This document shows, piece after piece, positions 25,904 to 33,980 of a stretch of 64,000 bases of DNA; position 1 is the stretch's first letter; every line of letters starts with the position of its first letter. The translations under genes were made by a program, and so were the position numbers. Source of the DNA: Streptomyces cinerochromogenes (GTDB lineage: Bacteria; Actinomycetota; Actinomycetes; Streptomycetales; Streptomycetaceae); assembly GCF_014648635.1 (NCBI RefSeq), contig NZ_BMRM01000005.1:372001-436000 (forward strand), given 5' to 3'. The notes beneath the pieces were generated by a model, which was given only the letters and a program-made list of their open reading frames with translations, was not told the DNA's origin and made no database searches.

Positions 25904-25999
25904 GGTTTCATGAGGACGCGCATTAGGGCAAGGTCAGGCAGAGGCTGGGGGCTCAAGGAGGATCCGGGCGGTAACTCGTTCTCTCGGGACGGCTCCAGC

Positions 26000-26107
26000 C
26001 ATCACCGTGACTTCACGGTGATCATGGCGTGCGGCGAGATCGATTTCGACAGCGCTCCACAACTGCTGGATGCCCGGTGGCCGATGACGCTGCCGCTCAA
26101 ACGGTGA
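26000..26107 (+). pseudogene. Truncated STAS-domain (anti-sigma antagonist) relic
   Basis: The frame reads HRDFTVIMACGEIDFDSAPQ then LLDA, which matches the first strand and helix of a STAS domain, and stops at 26105-26107 after about 35 residues. The conserved phosphorylatable Ser region (DCTGLxFCDSSG in the intact gene at 27.2 kb) is gone. No start with an RBS is visible. It lies next to the intact sigma/STAS/SpoIIE module, probably a remnant of a second antagonist. Confidence 0.6.
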
Positions 26108-26125
26108 CGCACACCGGACGCGGCT

Positions 26126-26153
26126 GATGCCCGCCACAACGGTGGCGGGCATC
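26126..26153 (-). terminator. Hairpin terminator behind the sigma factor gene
   Basis: Perfect 12-bp stem, GATGCCCGCCAC at 26126-26137 with its complement at 26142-26153 and a 4-nt loop. It lies 21 bp past the sigma gene stop on the minus strand. Confidence 0.85.
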
Positions 26154-26174
26154 CGAACGGCACCTCGGAAGGGG

Positions 26175-27017
26175 TCAGCTGGTCGTGAGCATGCCCTCGC
26201 GCAGTCGGGCCAGGCACCGGGACAGCAGGCGGGAGACGTGCATCTGCGACACTCCGAGTTGTTCGCCGATCTGAGCCTGGGTGAGTTCTTCGACGAAGCG
26301 CATGTGGATGAGCTTCCGGTCACGCTCGTCGAGTTCGGCGATCAACGGGGCGAGGGCGTGGAAGTCCTCCACGAGCTCCAGCGCCGCGTCCTCGGTACCG
26401 ATGAAGTCCTGCAGGGCGCTTTCGCCGTCCTCGCTGCCGTTGATCGCGGCGTCCAGGGACGAGGAGTTGTAGCCGTTCGACGCGAGACGGGCCTCGCGGA
26501 CCTCGTCCTCGGGCAGGCTCATCAGCTCCGACAGCTCCTTGACCGTCGGATCACGGTCGAGACGGCTGCGCAGTTCCTCGGTCGCCTTGGCAAGCTGGAC
26601 GCGGGCCTCCTGGAGACGCCGGGGCACGTGCACGGCCCAGGTCGTGTCGCGGAAGAACCGCTTGATCTCGCCCACGATGTACGGCACCGCGAAGGAGGTG
26701 AACTCCACCTCGCGGGAGATCTCGAACCGGTCGATCGCCTTGATCAGGCCGATCATGCCGACCTGGACGATGTCCTCCATCTCCTCCGGGCCCCGGCTGC
26801 GGAACCGACCGGCCGCGTAGCGGACCAAGGACATGTTCATCTCGATCAGCGTGTTCCGGGCGTACTGGTAGTCGGCCGTACCCTCCTCCGTCACCGCCAA
26901 CCGGTCGAAGAACAACTTCGACAGCTCGCGCGCGTCCTTGGGTGCCACCTGGGACGGATCTGCGACCTCCGGCAACTCGATCGTCCGAGTCTGCATCGCC
27001 AGCGCGCTGCGTGCCAT
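26175..27017 (-). CDS. SigB/SigF-type general-stress sigma factor
   Basis: A 280-residue group-3 sigma-70. Region 2 contains LVRYAAGRFRSRGPEEMEDI followed by VQVGMIGLIKAIDRFE; region 3 contains VPRRLQEARVQL and RLDRDPTVKELSELM; region 4 contains LTQAQIGEQLGVSQMHVSRLL, the -35 recognition helix. This matches the Streptomyces SigF/SigB/SigG-like group that is controlled by partner-switching. ATG 27017 is preceded by GGAGGGG. It is divergent from a STAS antagonist and SpoIIE phosphatase, which are its likely control genes; no RsbW-type kinase is visible nearby. Confidence 0.92.
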   Translation of the reverse strand: MARSALAMQTRTIELPEVADPSQVAPKDARELSKLFFDRLAVTEEGTADYQYARNTLIEMNMSLVRYAAGRFRSRGPEEMEDIVQVGMIGLIKAIDRFEISREVEFTSFAVPYIVGEIKRFFRDTTWAVHVPRRLQEARVQLAKATEELRSRLDRDPTVKELSELMSLPEDEVREARLASNGYNSSSLDAAINGSEDGESALQDFIGTEDAALELVEDFHALAPLIAELDERDRKLIHMRFVEELTQAQIGEQLGVSQMHVSRLLSRCLARLREGMLTTS

Positions 27018-27239
27018 GCTGCTTCCCCTCCCACGGTTGATCTCACCACTGCTGCCCGCCAAAACGACCGACGACGCCGCGCGTACCCCGTCACCCCGGA
27101 GTCATGCTCATTCCTTGGTGTACCGGTGGACCGATGCGCCGACGAGGCGGTTGCCGCCGGTAAGGGCCCAGGGAGCTCGTCCGGTGGCTCCTATGATCGT
27201 TCATCGGGTTGTCCGGTGAGGGGATGGAGGCTGCAGAGG

Positions 27240-27641
27240 GTGTTCTCGGTGCAGGTCGGACCGATGGCGCGGGCGTGCGTGTTCACTCTGCGCGGCGAGC
27301 TCGACCATGAGAGTGCCGTCCAGCTGCGGGAGGCCGCCGATCAGGTACTGAGCGAGGCGCCCCCGCCCGCGCTGGTGGTGGTCGACTGCACCGGGCTCAC
27401 CTTCTGCGACTCCTCCGGGATCAGCTTCCTCATCCGGATCCACCAGCGGCTTTCCGCGCAGGGCGGCGTGCTGCGACTGGCCGCCGTGCCATCCTCCGTC
27501 GCGCGTGTGTTCGCCCTGACAGGGCTGGATCAGGCGATCGGGGTACACGACACCCTGCACCATGCCGTGAGCGCCGGCTGCACGGTTCGAGAGCCTGCCG
27601 GCGAGGACCGTCCCTCGCTGCGTTCGGCGAATGGAAGGTAG
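27240..27641 (+). CDS. STAS-domain anti-anti-sigma factor
   Basis: 133 residues. STAS fold with FTLRGELDHESAVQLREAAD and the phosphorylation segment VVDCTGLTFCDSSGISFLI; the second Ser of DSSG is the expected phosphosite. GTG 27240 has GGAGG at 27226-27230; an in-frame GTG at 27249 is an alternative. When dephosphorylated it should sequester an RsbW-like anti-sigma factor (family knowledge). The SpoIIE phosphatase starts 6 bp later and is the likely activator. Confidence 0.9.
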   Translation: MFSVQVGPMARACVFTLRGELDHESAVQLREAADQVLSEAPPPALVVVDCTGLTFCDSSGISFLIRIHQRLSAQGGVLRLAAVPSSVARVFALTGLDQAIGVHDTLHHAVSAGCTVREPAGEDRPSLRSANGR

Positions 27642-27647
27642 CGGGCG

Positions 27648-29864
27648 ATGACGCACGTTTCGGAACAGCAGCCCGCGCCTGGTCTTTCCCGGGACGTCGA
27701 CGAGCCTTGCCCGGGGGACGACGAACGCGATCTACGGGTCCTGTTCGGCCAGTCCACGGCCGTGTTCGCCTCGCTGGCCGGTCCGGCGCACATGGTGGAA
27801 GCGGCCAACCCGGCCTTCACCGCGATCGGCGGCGCAACGCGTGCGCGCACCGGAGTGCCGCTGGGGCAGCTGATGCCGGAACTCGCCGGCCAAGGTTTCC
27901 TCGCCCTGCTGGACCGGGTGTACCGGACCGGTGAGCGGCACGTCGGCCGTAGCGCCCGTGTCGTCCTGGGTACCGGCCCGGATGCGCGGGAGGCGTTCTT
28001 CGACTTCACCTACGAGCCCCGGCTGGACGCGGGCGGCAACGTCATCGGCGTACGCGTCATCGGCGTGGAGACCACCCAGCTCATGCACGCCCAGCGGCTC
28101 GCGGCCGAGCACCGCGTGCTGCTGGAGCAGATCGCCAGGCAGGCTCCGCTGGAGCAGGTGCTGGAGGGAATGGCCCGCGCCATCGAGGACCTCGCACCCG
28201 AGGAGGTGCTCGTCTCCGTGCTGCTCGCCGACGCCGACGGCAGGCACCTGCGCCACGGTGCCGCGCCCAGCCTCCCCGACTTCTACAACCAGGCCATCGA
28301 CGGCATCGCCACCGGCGAGGGAGTCGGCTCCTGCGGCACCGCCGCCCACCGCCGCGCGCCGGTCATCGTCACCGACATCTCCACCGACCCGTTCTGGGAC
28401 GACTTCCGCGATCTCGCGGACCGGGCAGGGCTGGCGGCCTGCTGGTCCACTCCGATCCTGGCCCGCGACGGCTCGCTGCTGGGCACTTTCGCCATGTACC
28501 ACCGCACCCCGCGTGCGCCTCAGGAAGCCGATCTGGCTCTGGCCAGGGTGTTTGCGGAGACCGCGGCTCTGGCCGTCGAACGCCACCAGGCCGAGGAGGC
28601 GCGGCGGGCCGCCGAGGCGAAGGAGAAGGCCGCCCGGGCCGACCTCGCCTTCCTGCTGGAAGCCAGCACACTCCTGACCGCCGACCTGGATCACACCCAG
28701 ACCCTCCAACGGCTGGCCGCCCTGTGTGCGCCCAGGCTGGCACCGCTGTGCGCGGTCGACGTCGTCGAGGCCGGCCGGGTGCGCCGCGTCGCCACCGCCG
28801 CGCCCACTGCGGACGAGGACCGACTGCTCGCCTCCCACATCCCGGTCTACGACGCCGGCGACGACGCGGTCGCCCGCGTCCTGGCCTCCGGCCTGAGCGA
28901 GGTCGCCCGCCGTACCCCCACCGGCCCCGGCCCCTGGCACGACCTCGAGGTCACCGGCTACCTGTGCGTCCCGCTGCTCGATCGCGGCCGCACCTTCGGC
29001 GCCCTCACCCTGCTCACCACCGGCGAGAACAGCTTCGACGGGCACACCGTCGCCCTCGCCGAGGAACTCGCCCGCCGCGCCGCCTCAGCCGCCCTCAACG
29101 CCCGCCAGTACACCCAACGCGTCGCTCTCGCCCGCGATCTCCAGGCCGGTCTCCTTCTGCCCGAGGTACCCGCCCTGCGCGACGCCCAGATAGCGACCTA
29201 CTACCACCCCGCGGGCGAGGGACTGGAGATCGGCGGCGATTTCTACGACGTCTTTCCACTCGGCGACGGCAACTGGGCGTTCATGCTCGGGGACGTCTGC
29301 GGGCGCGGCGCCACCGCCGCCACCACGACCGCCCTCGTCCGGCACACCGCCCGGGCCGTCGCCCCCCTGCTCCCCGGCCCCGAGGCCGTCGTCCAGGCGA
29401 TCAACAAAGCCCTGCTCGACCGCCCCCACAGCCACGGCACCGGCTTCGTCACTCTCGTCTACGGCCATCTCACGCCGGTCCCCCAAAGCGGCCTCGACAT
29501 CACCCTCGTTCGCGCCGGCCACACCTTCCCCCTCCACATCACCAGCACCCACGCCCCGCACCCCGTCCCGTGCGAGGGCCCGCTGCTCGGCATCACCCCG
29601 CACCTCCCACTCGTCCCCCACCGTCTGCGCCTTCGCCCCACCGAGAGCCTGCTGCTCTACACGGACGGGCTCACCGAAGCCCGGAATGATCACGGTGAGC
29701 AGTTCGGCGAAGACCGCCTGACTCAGGCTCTTGTCGCTCAGCACCACACCAGCCCCGAAACGGTCATCGATGCCGTCACCCGGGCGGTGCGCGCGTTCTC
29801 GGGCTCGGCGGGTGGAGACGACGATCAAGCGGCTCTGGTCCTGACCGCCACACCGGCCGGCTGA
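27648..29864 (+). CDS. PAS-GAF-GAF-SpoIIE phosphatase
   Basis: 738 residues. An N-terminal PAS-like domain (about 25-135) contains VEAANPAFTAIGGATRART. A first GAF domain (about 150-310) is followed by a short coiled-coil linker rich in Ala/Glu/Lys, then a second GAF-like domain (about 330-480). The C-terminal PP2C/SpoIIE domain (about 500-735) carries the metal-binding EIGGDFYDVF, GDVCGRG and LLLYTDGLTEAR motifs. It should dephosphorylate STAS antagonists in response to a bound signal. ATG 27648 with GGAAGG upstream, co-transcribed with the STAS gene. Confidence 0.92.
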   Translation: MTHVSEQQPAPGLSRDVDEPCPGDDERDLRVLFGQSTAVFASLAGPAHMVEAANPAFTAIGGATRARTGVPLGQLMPELAGQGFLALLDRVYRTGERHVGRSARVVLGTGPDAREAFFDFTYEPRLDAGGNVIGVRVIGVETTQLMHAQRLAAEHRVLLEQIARQAPLEQVLEGMARAIEDLAPEEVLVSVLLADADGRHLRHGAAPSLPDFYNQAIDGIATGEGVGSCGTAAHRRAPVIVTDISTDPFWDDFRDLADRAGLAACWSTPILARDGSLLGTFAMYHRTPRAPQEADLALARVFAETAALAVERHQAEEARRAAEAKEKAARADLAFLLEASTLLTADLDHTQTLQRLAALCAPRLAPLCAVDVVEAGRVRRVATAAPTADEDRLLASHIPVYDAGDDAVARVLASGLSEVARRTPTGPGPWHDLEVTGYLCVPLLDRGRTFGALTLLTTGENSFDGHTVALAEELARRAASAALNARQYTQRVALARDLQAGLLLPEVPALRDAQIATYYHPAGEGLEIGGDFYDVFPLGDGNWAFMLGDVCGRGATAATTTALVRHTARAVAPLLPGPEAVVQAINKALLDRPHSHGTGFVTLVYGHLTPVPQSGLDITLVRAGHTFPLHITSTHAPHPVPCEGPLLGITPHLPLVPHRLRLRPTESLLLYTDGLTEARNDHGEQFGEDRLTQALVAQHHTSPETVIDAVTRAVRAFSGSAGGDDDQAALVLTATPAG

Positions 29865-29882
29865 GGAGGGAAAACACTCTGG

Positions 29883-29960
29883 CTGATCGACATGGCGCGG
29901 GGTGTGCTGATGGCCGGCTTCGGCTGCCGGCCGCAGGAGGCCTGGGGCATTCTGGCCACA
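29883..29960 (+). pseudogene. ANTAR-domain fragment
   Basis: The frame reads LIDMARGVLMAGFGCRPQEA followed by WGILA, the core of an ANTAR RNA-binding helix bundle (typically IDQARGILMARxGxxPxEAFxLL). Neither a GAF/receiver domain before it nor the rest of ANTAR after it is present. It starts 18 bp after the SpoIIE phosphatase stop, so it is likely the tail of a GAF-ANTAR gene lost by deletion. Confidence 0.6.
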
Positions 29961-30035
29961 CGCGGCCGGACCGGGAAAAGGGCCGCTTCGTCCACCGCCC
30001 GGCGAGGTCGAAGGCGGCGGCCGTTCCCGTTCTCG

Positions 30036-31238
30036 TCAGGTGTTGGAGCCGCCGTTGGTGTCGCGCTCTCCGGAGCGGCTGCCGTGCCAGTCCAGAACCA
30101 CCGTGGTGGCGTCGTCCGGCAGGTGCCCGCCGCAGGCGTCGTGGACCGCTTCGGTCAGGGCCCGGACCACTTCGCGGGGATGCTGGTCGCGGGTGTCGCC
30201 TATGAGGGCCGGCAGGTCGACGGTGGCGGCGCGACGGTCCTGCATGCCGTCGGTGATCAGCACCAGTCGGTCGCCGGGCTCCAGGTGGAAGCGCTGGATG
30301 TCGTAGGTGACGGGGACGGGCGCCCCGAACGGCAGGTTCACCTTCAGGGGCAGTTCCTCCACGCGGTTGCCGCGTAGCCGCAGGGGCCAGGGGTGGCCGG
30401 CGTTGATCAGCTCACCGGCACCGGTGTCGAGCCGAACACGGAGTAGCTGGCCGGTGGTCATGCCGCGGGCGTGGTCGGTGATGGCCTGGTGGGCGGCGTA
30501 GGCCTGGTCCAGCAGGTTGCGGCCGGCGCGCCGAGCCCCGCGCAGGGCGTTGACGCTCAGCGTGGCCAGCAGCGCGGAGGCCGTGTCGTGTCCCATGGCG
30601 TCGGTGACCGACAGATGCAGGATGTCCTGGTCGAGGGCGTAGTCGTAGGTGTCGCCGCCCACGTCCTCGGCCGGGGCCAGGGCGCAGGCCAGGGTGAAGT
30701 GGGCGGCCTCGCAGCAGGGCGCGGACGGCAGCAACTGGTGCTGGATCTCCGCCGCCAGACTGACAGCGGTGGTGCGCCGGCTGTAGTGGTAGAGATCGGT
30801 GAAGCGGCGATCGGTCACCACGATGTACGCCAACGCGTGCGCGGCCTGCACCACCGCATCACGCACCGCGGCATCCGCGTGCGGGACCACCATCTCCAGC
30901 ACGCCGACGCAGTCGCCGCGGTTGGTCACCGGCGCCACCAGCCGGCATGCGCCCTCCCCGTTGTCCTCCTGGCGCAGACGCTGCGAGCGCAGCACCCGCT
31001 CATAGACACTGCCCGCCAGGTCGATCCTCTCTGCCTGGCCGCGCGCCTGCCCCGCTCGGCCGGCTCTGGGCAGCCGGACGGCTTCCTGGCCGTGGATGTC
31101 GAGCAGCAGGAAGCACACTTCCGTCGCCGAGAACCGCTTCTCCAGGTTTTCCGCCACCACGTCCACGGACTCCACCGGAGCCGCGTTCTCCGCGGCCCGC
31201 AACACCTCGTCCAGGCCCAGGCCCTCGTCACCGGCCAC
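30036..31238 (-). CDS. GAF-SpoIIE phosphatase
   Basis: About 400 residues. A GAF-like N-terminal domain (to about residue 145, with EVCFLLLDIHGQEAVRLPRAG) precedes a PP2C/SpoIIE domain with EIQHQLLPSAP, DVGGDTYDYAL, VTDAMGHD, INAGHPWPL, LVLITDGMQDRRA and PDDATTVVLDW. The metal-ligand Asp residues are present. GTG at 31238 is favoured over the GTG at 31247, since GGGGAGG would overlap the latter but sits 8 nt from the former. It converges on the other phosphatase gene, and both may act on partner-switch proteins of this locus. Confidence 0.88.
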   Translation of the reverse strand: MAGDEGLGLDEVLRAAENAAPVESVDVVAENLEKRFSATEVCFLLLDIHGQEAVRLPRAGRAGQARGQAERIDLAGSVYERVLRSQRLRQEDNGEGACRLVAPVTNRGDCVGVLEMVVPHADAAVRDAVVQAAHALAYIVVTDRRFTDLYHYSRRTTAVSLAAEIQHQLLPSAPCCEAAHFTLACALAPAEDVGGDTYDYALDQDILHLSVTDAMGHDTASALLATLSVNALRGARRAGRNLLDQAYAAHQAITDHARGMTTGQLLRVRLDTGAGELINAGHPWPLRLRGNRVEELPLKVNLPFGAPVPVTYDIQRFHLEPGDRLVLITDGMQDRRAATVDLPALIGDTRDQHPREVVRALTEAVHDACGGHLPDDATTVVLDWHGSRSGERDTNGGSNT

Positions 31239-31441
31239 AGCAAGCACCTCCCCGCCTCGTCCCTACCGGGTTCCCCCGCGAACTCGCCCGGATACGTCCA
31301 GCTCACCGGGTGGTCGAGGCGGATAGTCCCGCCCGGCACACTCGCCCGATGAGCGAGAGTGCAGAGCTTGGCAGCCGGGACGGCCCCTGATAGCGCGCCC
31401 ACACGGAACACTCACGGTAATCGTGCGCATGCGCCGAGTTA

Positions 31442-31567
31442 TCAAGGATTGCAGGCCGACGCACCGGAGGGTCCACCGTGGGCGCGCACGATGGCGGAGT
31501 CGACCGAGACGACCCAGTCTCCTTCGGCATCACCTACTGGCGCCTGGCCAAGATCGAGGAGTGCTGG
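31442..31567 (-). pseudogene. IS5-type transposase fragment
   Basis: On the minus strand the frame reads GDAEGDWVVSVDSAIVRAHG and then runs to a stop at 31442. The W-V-SVDS-IVRAH core is the first catalytic Asp region of IS5-like DDE transposases common in streptomycetes. About 20 residues before it are less typical, and all remaining catalytic parts are missing. The rest of the 31239-31627 gap holds no other supported gene. Confidence 0.6.
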
Positions 31568-31627
31568 AGCGCCCGCGCCGCGAACACCGGCTGACGGCAC
31601 AGTGCCCGCACCGCGGCCCCGGCCTGA

Positions 31628-32566
31628 TCAGTTGTGCACGAAGTGGCTGGGTCTGCCGTCGCGTCGGACGAGACGGCCCAGCCGAGCCGCCGTCGCCCGG
31701 GGCACGAGCGTCCACGTGCCGTCGGCGCGGTGGAGTGCGACGGAGTGCCAGGGAGTGGTCCAGGCGTCGGAGGCGTCGAGGAGGCGGATGCCGAATTTCG
31801 GGGCGCCGACGGGTTGCGGGTGGATCGAGAGGCGTACGGCGTGGGGGTGGTGCTCGGCGATCAGGTCGCCCCAGGCGCGGCTGCGCTGGATGACGCCGTA
31901 GGCGCGTTGCCGGCATGCGCGTTGAAGGGCGGAGCGGGTGCCGGTCCAGTCGGCGGTGTCCTCGACGAGGAAGCGCGTGATGCCCCGGTAGAGGGCGAGG
32001 GTCTGGTCGTCGGCACAGACCTCGGCGCGCAGGGCGTCCAGGGTGGGGGCGTAGCGGTCGTGGACGCGGGCGCGTTTGGTGTCGTGCGGCAGGTCGCCGA
32101 GGATGTCGCGGAGGTCGAAGACGGACAGTCTGTCCAGGCCCAGTCGGGCCATCTGTATGCGAAGGTCGTCGGCGTACGCGTCGATGTGGTGGTCGGGGAC
32201 GTGGACGAGGTCGCCGAAGACGTGGCCGTCGGAGCAGATGATCACCCGGGCGCCGGGCGGGTAGATCCGCTCGATCTCGGTGCACAGGGTGTTCAGAAAC
32301 GTCAGGGAGAGGCGTTCGCCCTGGTCGGGGAGGTGGCCGAGGACCTTGGCGGGGTTGGGGGACTTACAGGGGAAGGCTGGCAGGGTGAAGACGACCGGGG
32401 CGCCCTCGTGTACGAAGTCGGCAATGCGGCGCAACTGGTGAGGGAACGCTTCCGCAGGGGCGGGAACGGGAGCGCGATCGGTCGTGCGGTGATGCGGCAG
32501 GAGCAGGTTGAGGATCTCGGTGCCGATGCGGGTGGGGAGGGTGTCTGACGGGATCGTCAGGGGCAT
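31628..32566 (-). CDS. PvcA/DIT1-family isonitrile (isocyanide) synthase
   Basis: 312 residues of the DIT1_PvcA family. Diagnostic stretches are TLPAFPCKSPNPAKVLG, LCTEIERIYPPGARVIICSDG, VFGDLVHVPD and FFDLRD-like FDLRDIL, plus the C-terminal VRLSIHPQPVGAPKFGIRL. PvcA/IsnA enzymes turn the amino group of Tyr or Trp into an isonitrile using ribulose-5-phosphate; yeast Dit1 makes N-formyl-Tyr. ATG 32566 is chosen for AGGAGG 6 nt upstream over an ATG nine codons earlier. It is the last gene of a minus-strand series with a P450, an AsnB-like enzyme, an MFS exporter and a metallophore importer. The substrate amino acid cannot be read. Confidence 0.88.
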   Translation of the reverse strand: MPLTIPSDTLPTRIGTEILNLLLPHHRTTDRAPVPAPAEAFPHQLRRIADFVHEGAPVVFTLPAFPCKSPNPAKVLGHLPDQGERLSLTFLNTLCTEIERIYPPGARVIICSDGHVFGDLVHVPDHHIDAYADDLRIQMARLGLDRLSVFDLRDILGDLPHDTKRARVHDRYAPTLDALRAEVCADDQTLALYRGITRFLVEDTADWTGTRSALQRACRQRAYGVIQRSRAWGDLIAEHHPHAVRLSIHPQPVGAPKFGIRLLDASDAWTTPWHSVALHRADGTWTLVPRATAARLGRLVRRDGRPSHFVHN

Positions 32567-32706
32567 GTCGTTCCTCCTGGAGTACGAGGGCACGTCGGCA
32601 TGGCGCCGTGGCGGGAATGCACACCAGGCGCCAGTGGTCAGCGGGTTCGGGTCAGCCGAGACCGGTCCGGCCTGTGTGGCCGGACACGGTCAGCGGTACG
32701 TCGGTG

Positions 32707-33969
32707 TCAGAGGCGTCGGTCGTAGCCGACGGGCAGGCTGTTGGTGCCGCGACCGAGGACGGCGGGGATCCACTCGATGTCCTCGGCTTTGATGGCGAGA
32801 TGCAGGCCGGGCAGCCGGGTGAGCAGGGCACCCAGAGCGATCTGGAGTTCGGCGCGGGCGAGGGCCGCGCCGGGACAGAAGTGAATTCCGTGGCCGAAGG
32901 CGAGGTGGGGGTTGGGGCTGCGGTCGAAGTCGAGGACGTCGGGGTCGGGGAAACGGCGCGGGTCGCGGTTGGCGGCGCACAGGGAGACGATCACGGAGTC
33001 ACCGGCCGGCACCTCGGTGCCGTGCAGATCGCTGTCCTTGTCGAAGAAGCGCCAGGTGGTGAGCTCGAAGGCGCTGTCGTAGCGCAGGAGTTCCTCCACC
33101 GCGCGGGGCCGCAGGTCCGGTTCGTCGCGCAGGTGGGCCAGCTGGTCCGGGTTGCGGAAGAGAGCGATCAGAGCCGTGGTGATCTGGTGGGTGACCGGTT
33201 CCTGACCCGCGACGAGGAGCTGGAAGATCATCGATTCCAGCTCTTCCTGGGACAGCTCACGGCGGTCGCGGGCCACGACGAGGCGGCTGAGCAGGTCGTC
33301 GCCCCCGTGTTCGCGCTTGTGGGCGACGACGTCGGCGATGTACCTCTGCAGGCCGTGCAGCCGGGCTTCGTAGAGGGGGCGGCCGGGGTCGGTGGGGCCG
33401 ACCGGCTGGACGACCTTGCCCCAGTCGCGGTCGAAGCGGGCCGCGAGTTCCTGCGGGAGGCCGATGACTTCGGCGAGGACCTGGAAGGGGAAGTGGGCGG
33501 CGAAGCCGGTGACGAGGTCGGCGGGCCCGCTCTTGGGCAGGGCGTCGATCAGCGCATCCGCCAGTTCCTGGAAGCGGGGGCGCAGGCTGTCGATCCGGCG
33601 TGGGGTGAAGGCGTCGGTGACGAAGCGGCGCATGCGCGTGTGCTTGGGCGGGTCCTGGTGGAGGAGGTGGACCTGGAGCTGGGAGTGCTGGGGCTCGGGC
33701 ATGATCGAGGCGCGGGCGCGCCAGCGGTCGTTGCCGCGGTCGTGGTTCTTGCCGAGGCGGTCGTCGTTCAGCGCGGCGTGGGCGGCGTCGTAGCCGGTGA
33801 CGAGCCAGGCTTGCACTCCGCTGGGGAAGAGGACGCGGTGGACCGGACCGGCTTCGCGCATCCGCTCGTACAGGGGGTAGGGGTCGGCCTTGTAGGGGCA
33901 GCCCATCAGCGGGACCGGGTCGGGCAGGATGTCCGGACGGGTGCCGGGCATCGGCTCCTGGGTGGTCAT
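32707..33969 (-). CDS. Cytochrome P450
   Basis: A 420-residue soluble bacterial P450. Heme-binding FGHGIHFCPGAALARAE has the ligand Cys365; ExxR is E293-R296 in EELLR; the PERF-equivalent is RRFPDPDVLDFDR. The I-helix reads AGQEPVTHQ at residues 254-262, where Pro258 takes the place of the usual acid/Thr oxygen-activation motif AGxET. ATG 33969 has GAGGAG upstream, and AsnB ends 11 bp before it. A P450 next to a DIT1-type synthase recalls yeast Dit1/Dit2 and fungal xanthocillin XanB/XanG, where the P450 couples or desaturates the Tyr-derived isonitrile (inference). Confidence 0.92.
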   Translation of the reverse strand: MTTQEPMPGTRPDILPDPVPLMGCPYKADPYPLYERMREAGPVHRVLFPSGVQAWLVTGYDAAHAALNDDRLGKNHDRGNDRWRARASIMPEPQHSQLQVHLLHQDPPKHTRMRRFVTDAFTPRRIDSLRPRFQELADALIDALPKSGPADLVTGFAAHFPFQVLAEVIGLPQELAARFDRDWGKVVQPVGPTDPGRPLYEARLHGLQRYIADVVAHKREHGGDDLLSRLVVARDRRELSQEELESMIFQLLVAGQEPVTHQITTALIALFRNPDQLAHLRDEPDLRPRAVEELLRYDSAFELTTWRFFDKDSDLHGTEVPAGDSVIVSLCAANRDPRRFPDPDVLDFDRSPNPHLAFGHGIHFCPGAALARAELQIALGALLTRLPGLHLAIKAEDIEWIPAVLGRGTNSLPVGYDRRL

Positions 33970-33980
33970 GCGGAGGCTCC

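Noticed and set aside
30471..31352. Plus-strand frame opposite the GAF-SpoIIE phosphatase
   Set aside because: Shadow frame, no RBS and no domain; the minus strand has all PP2C motifs.
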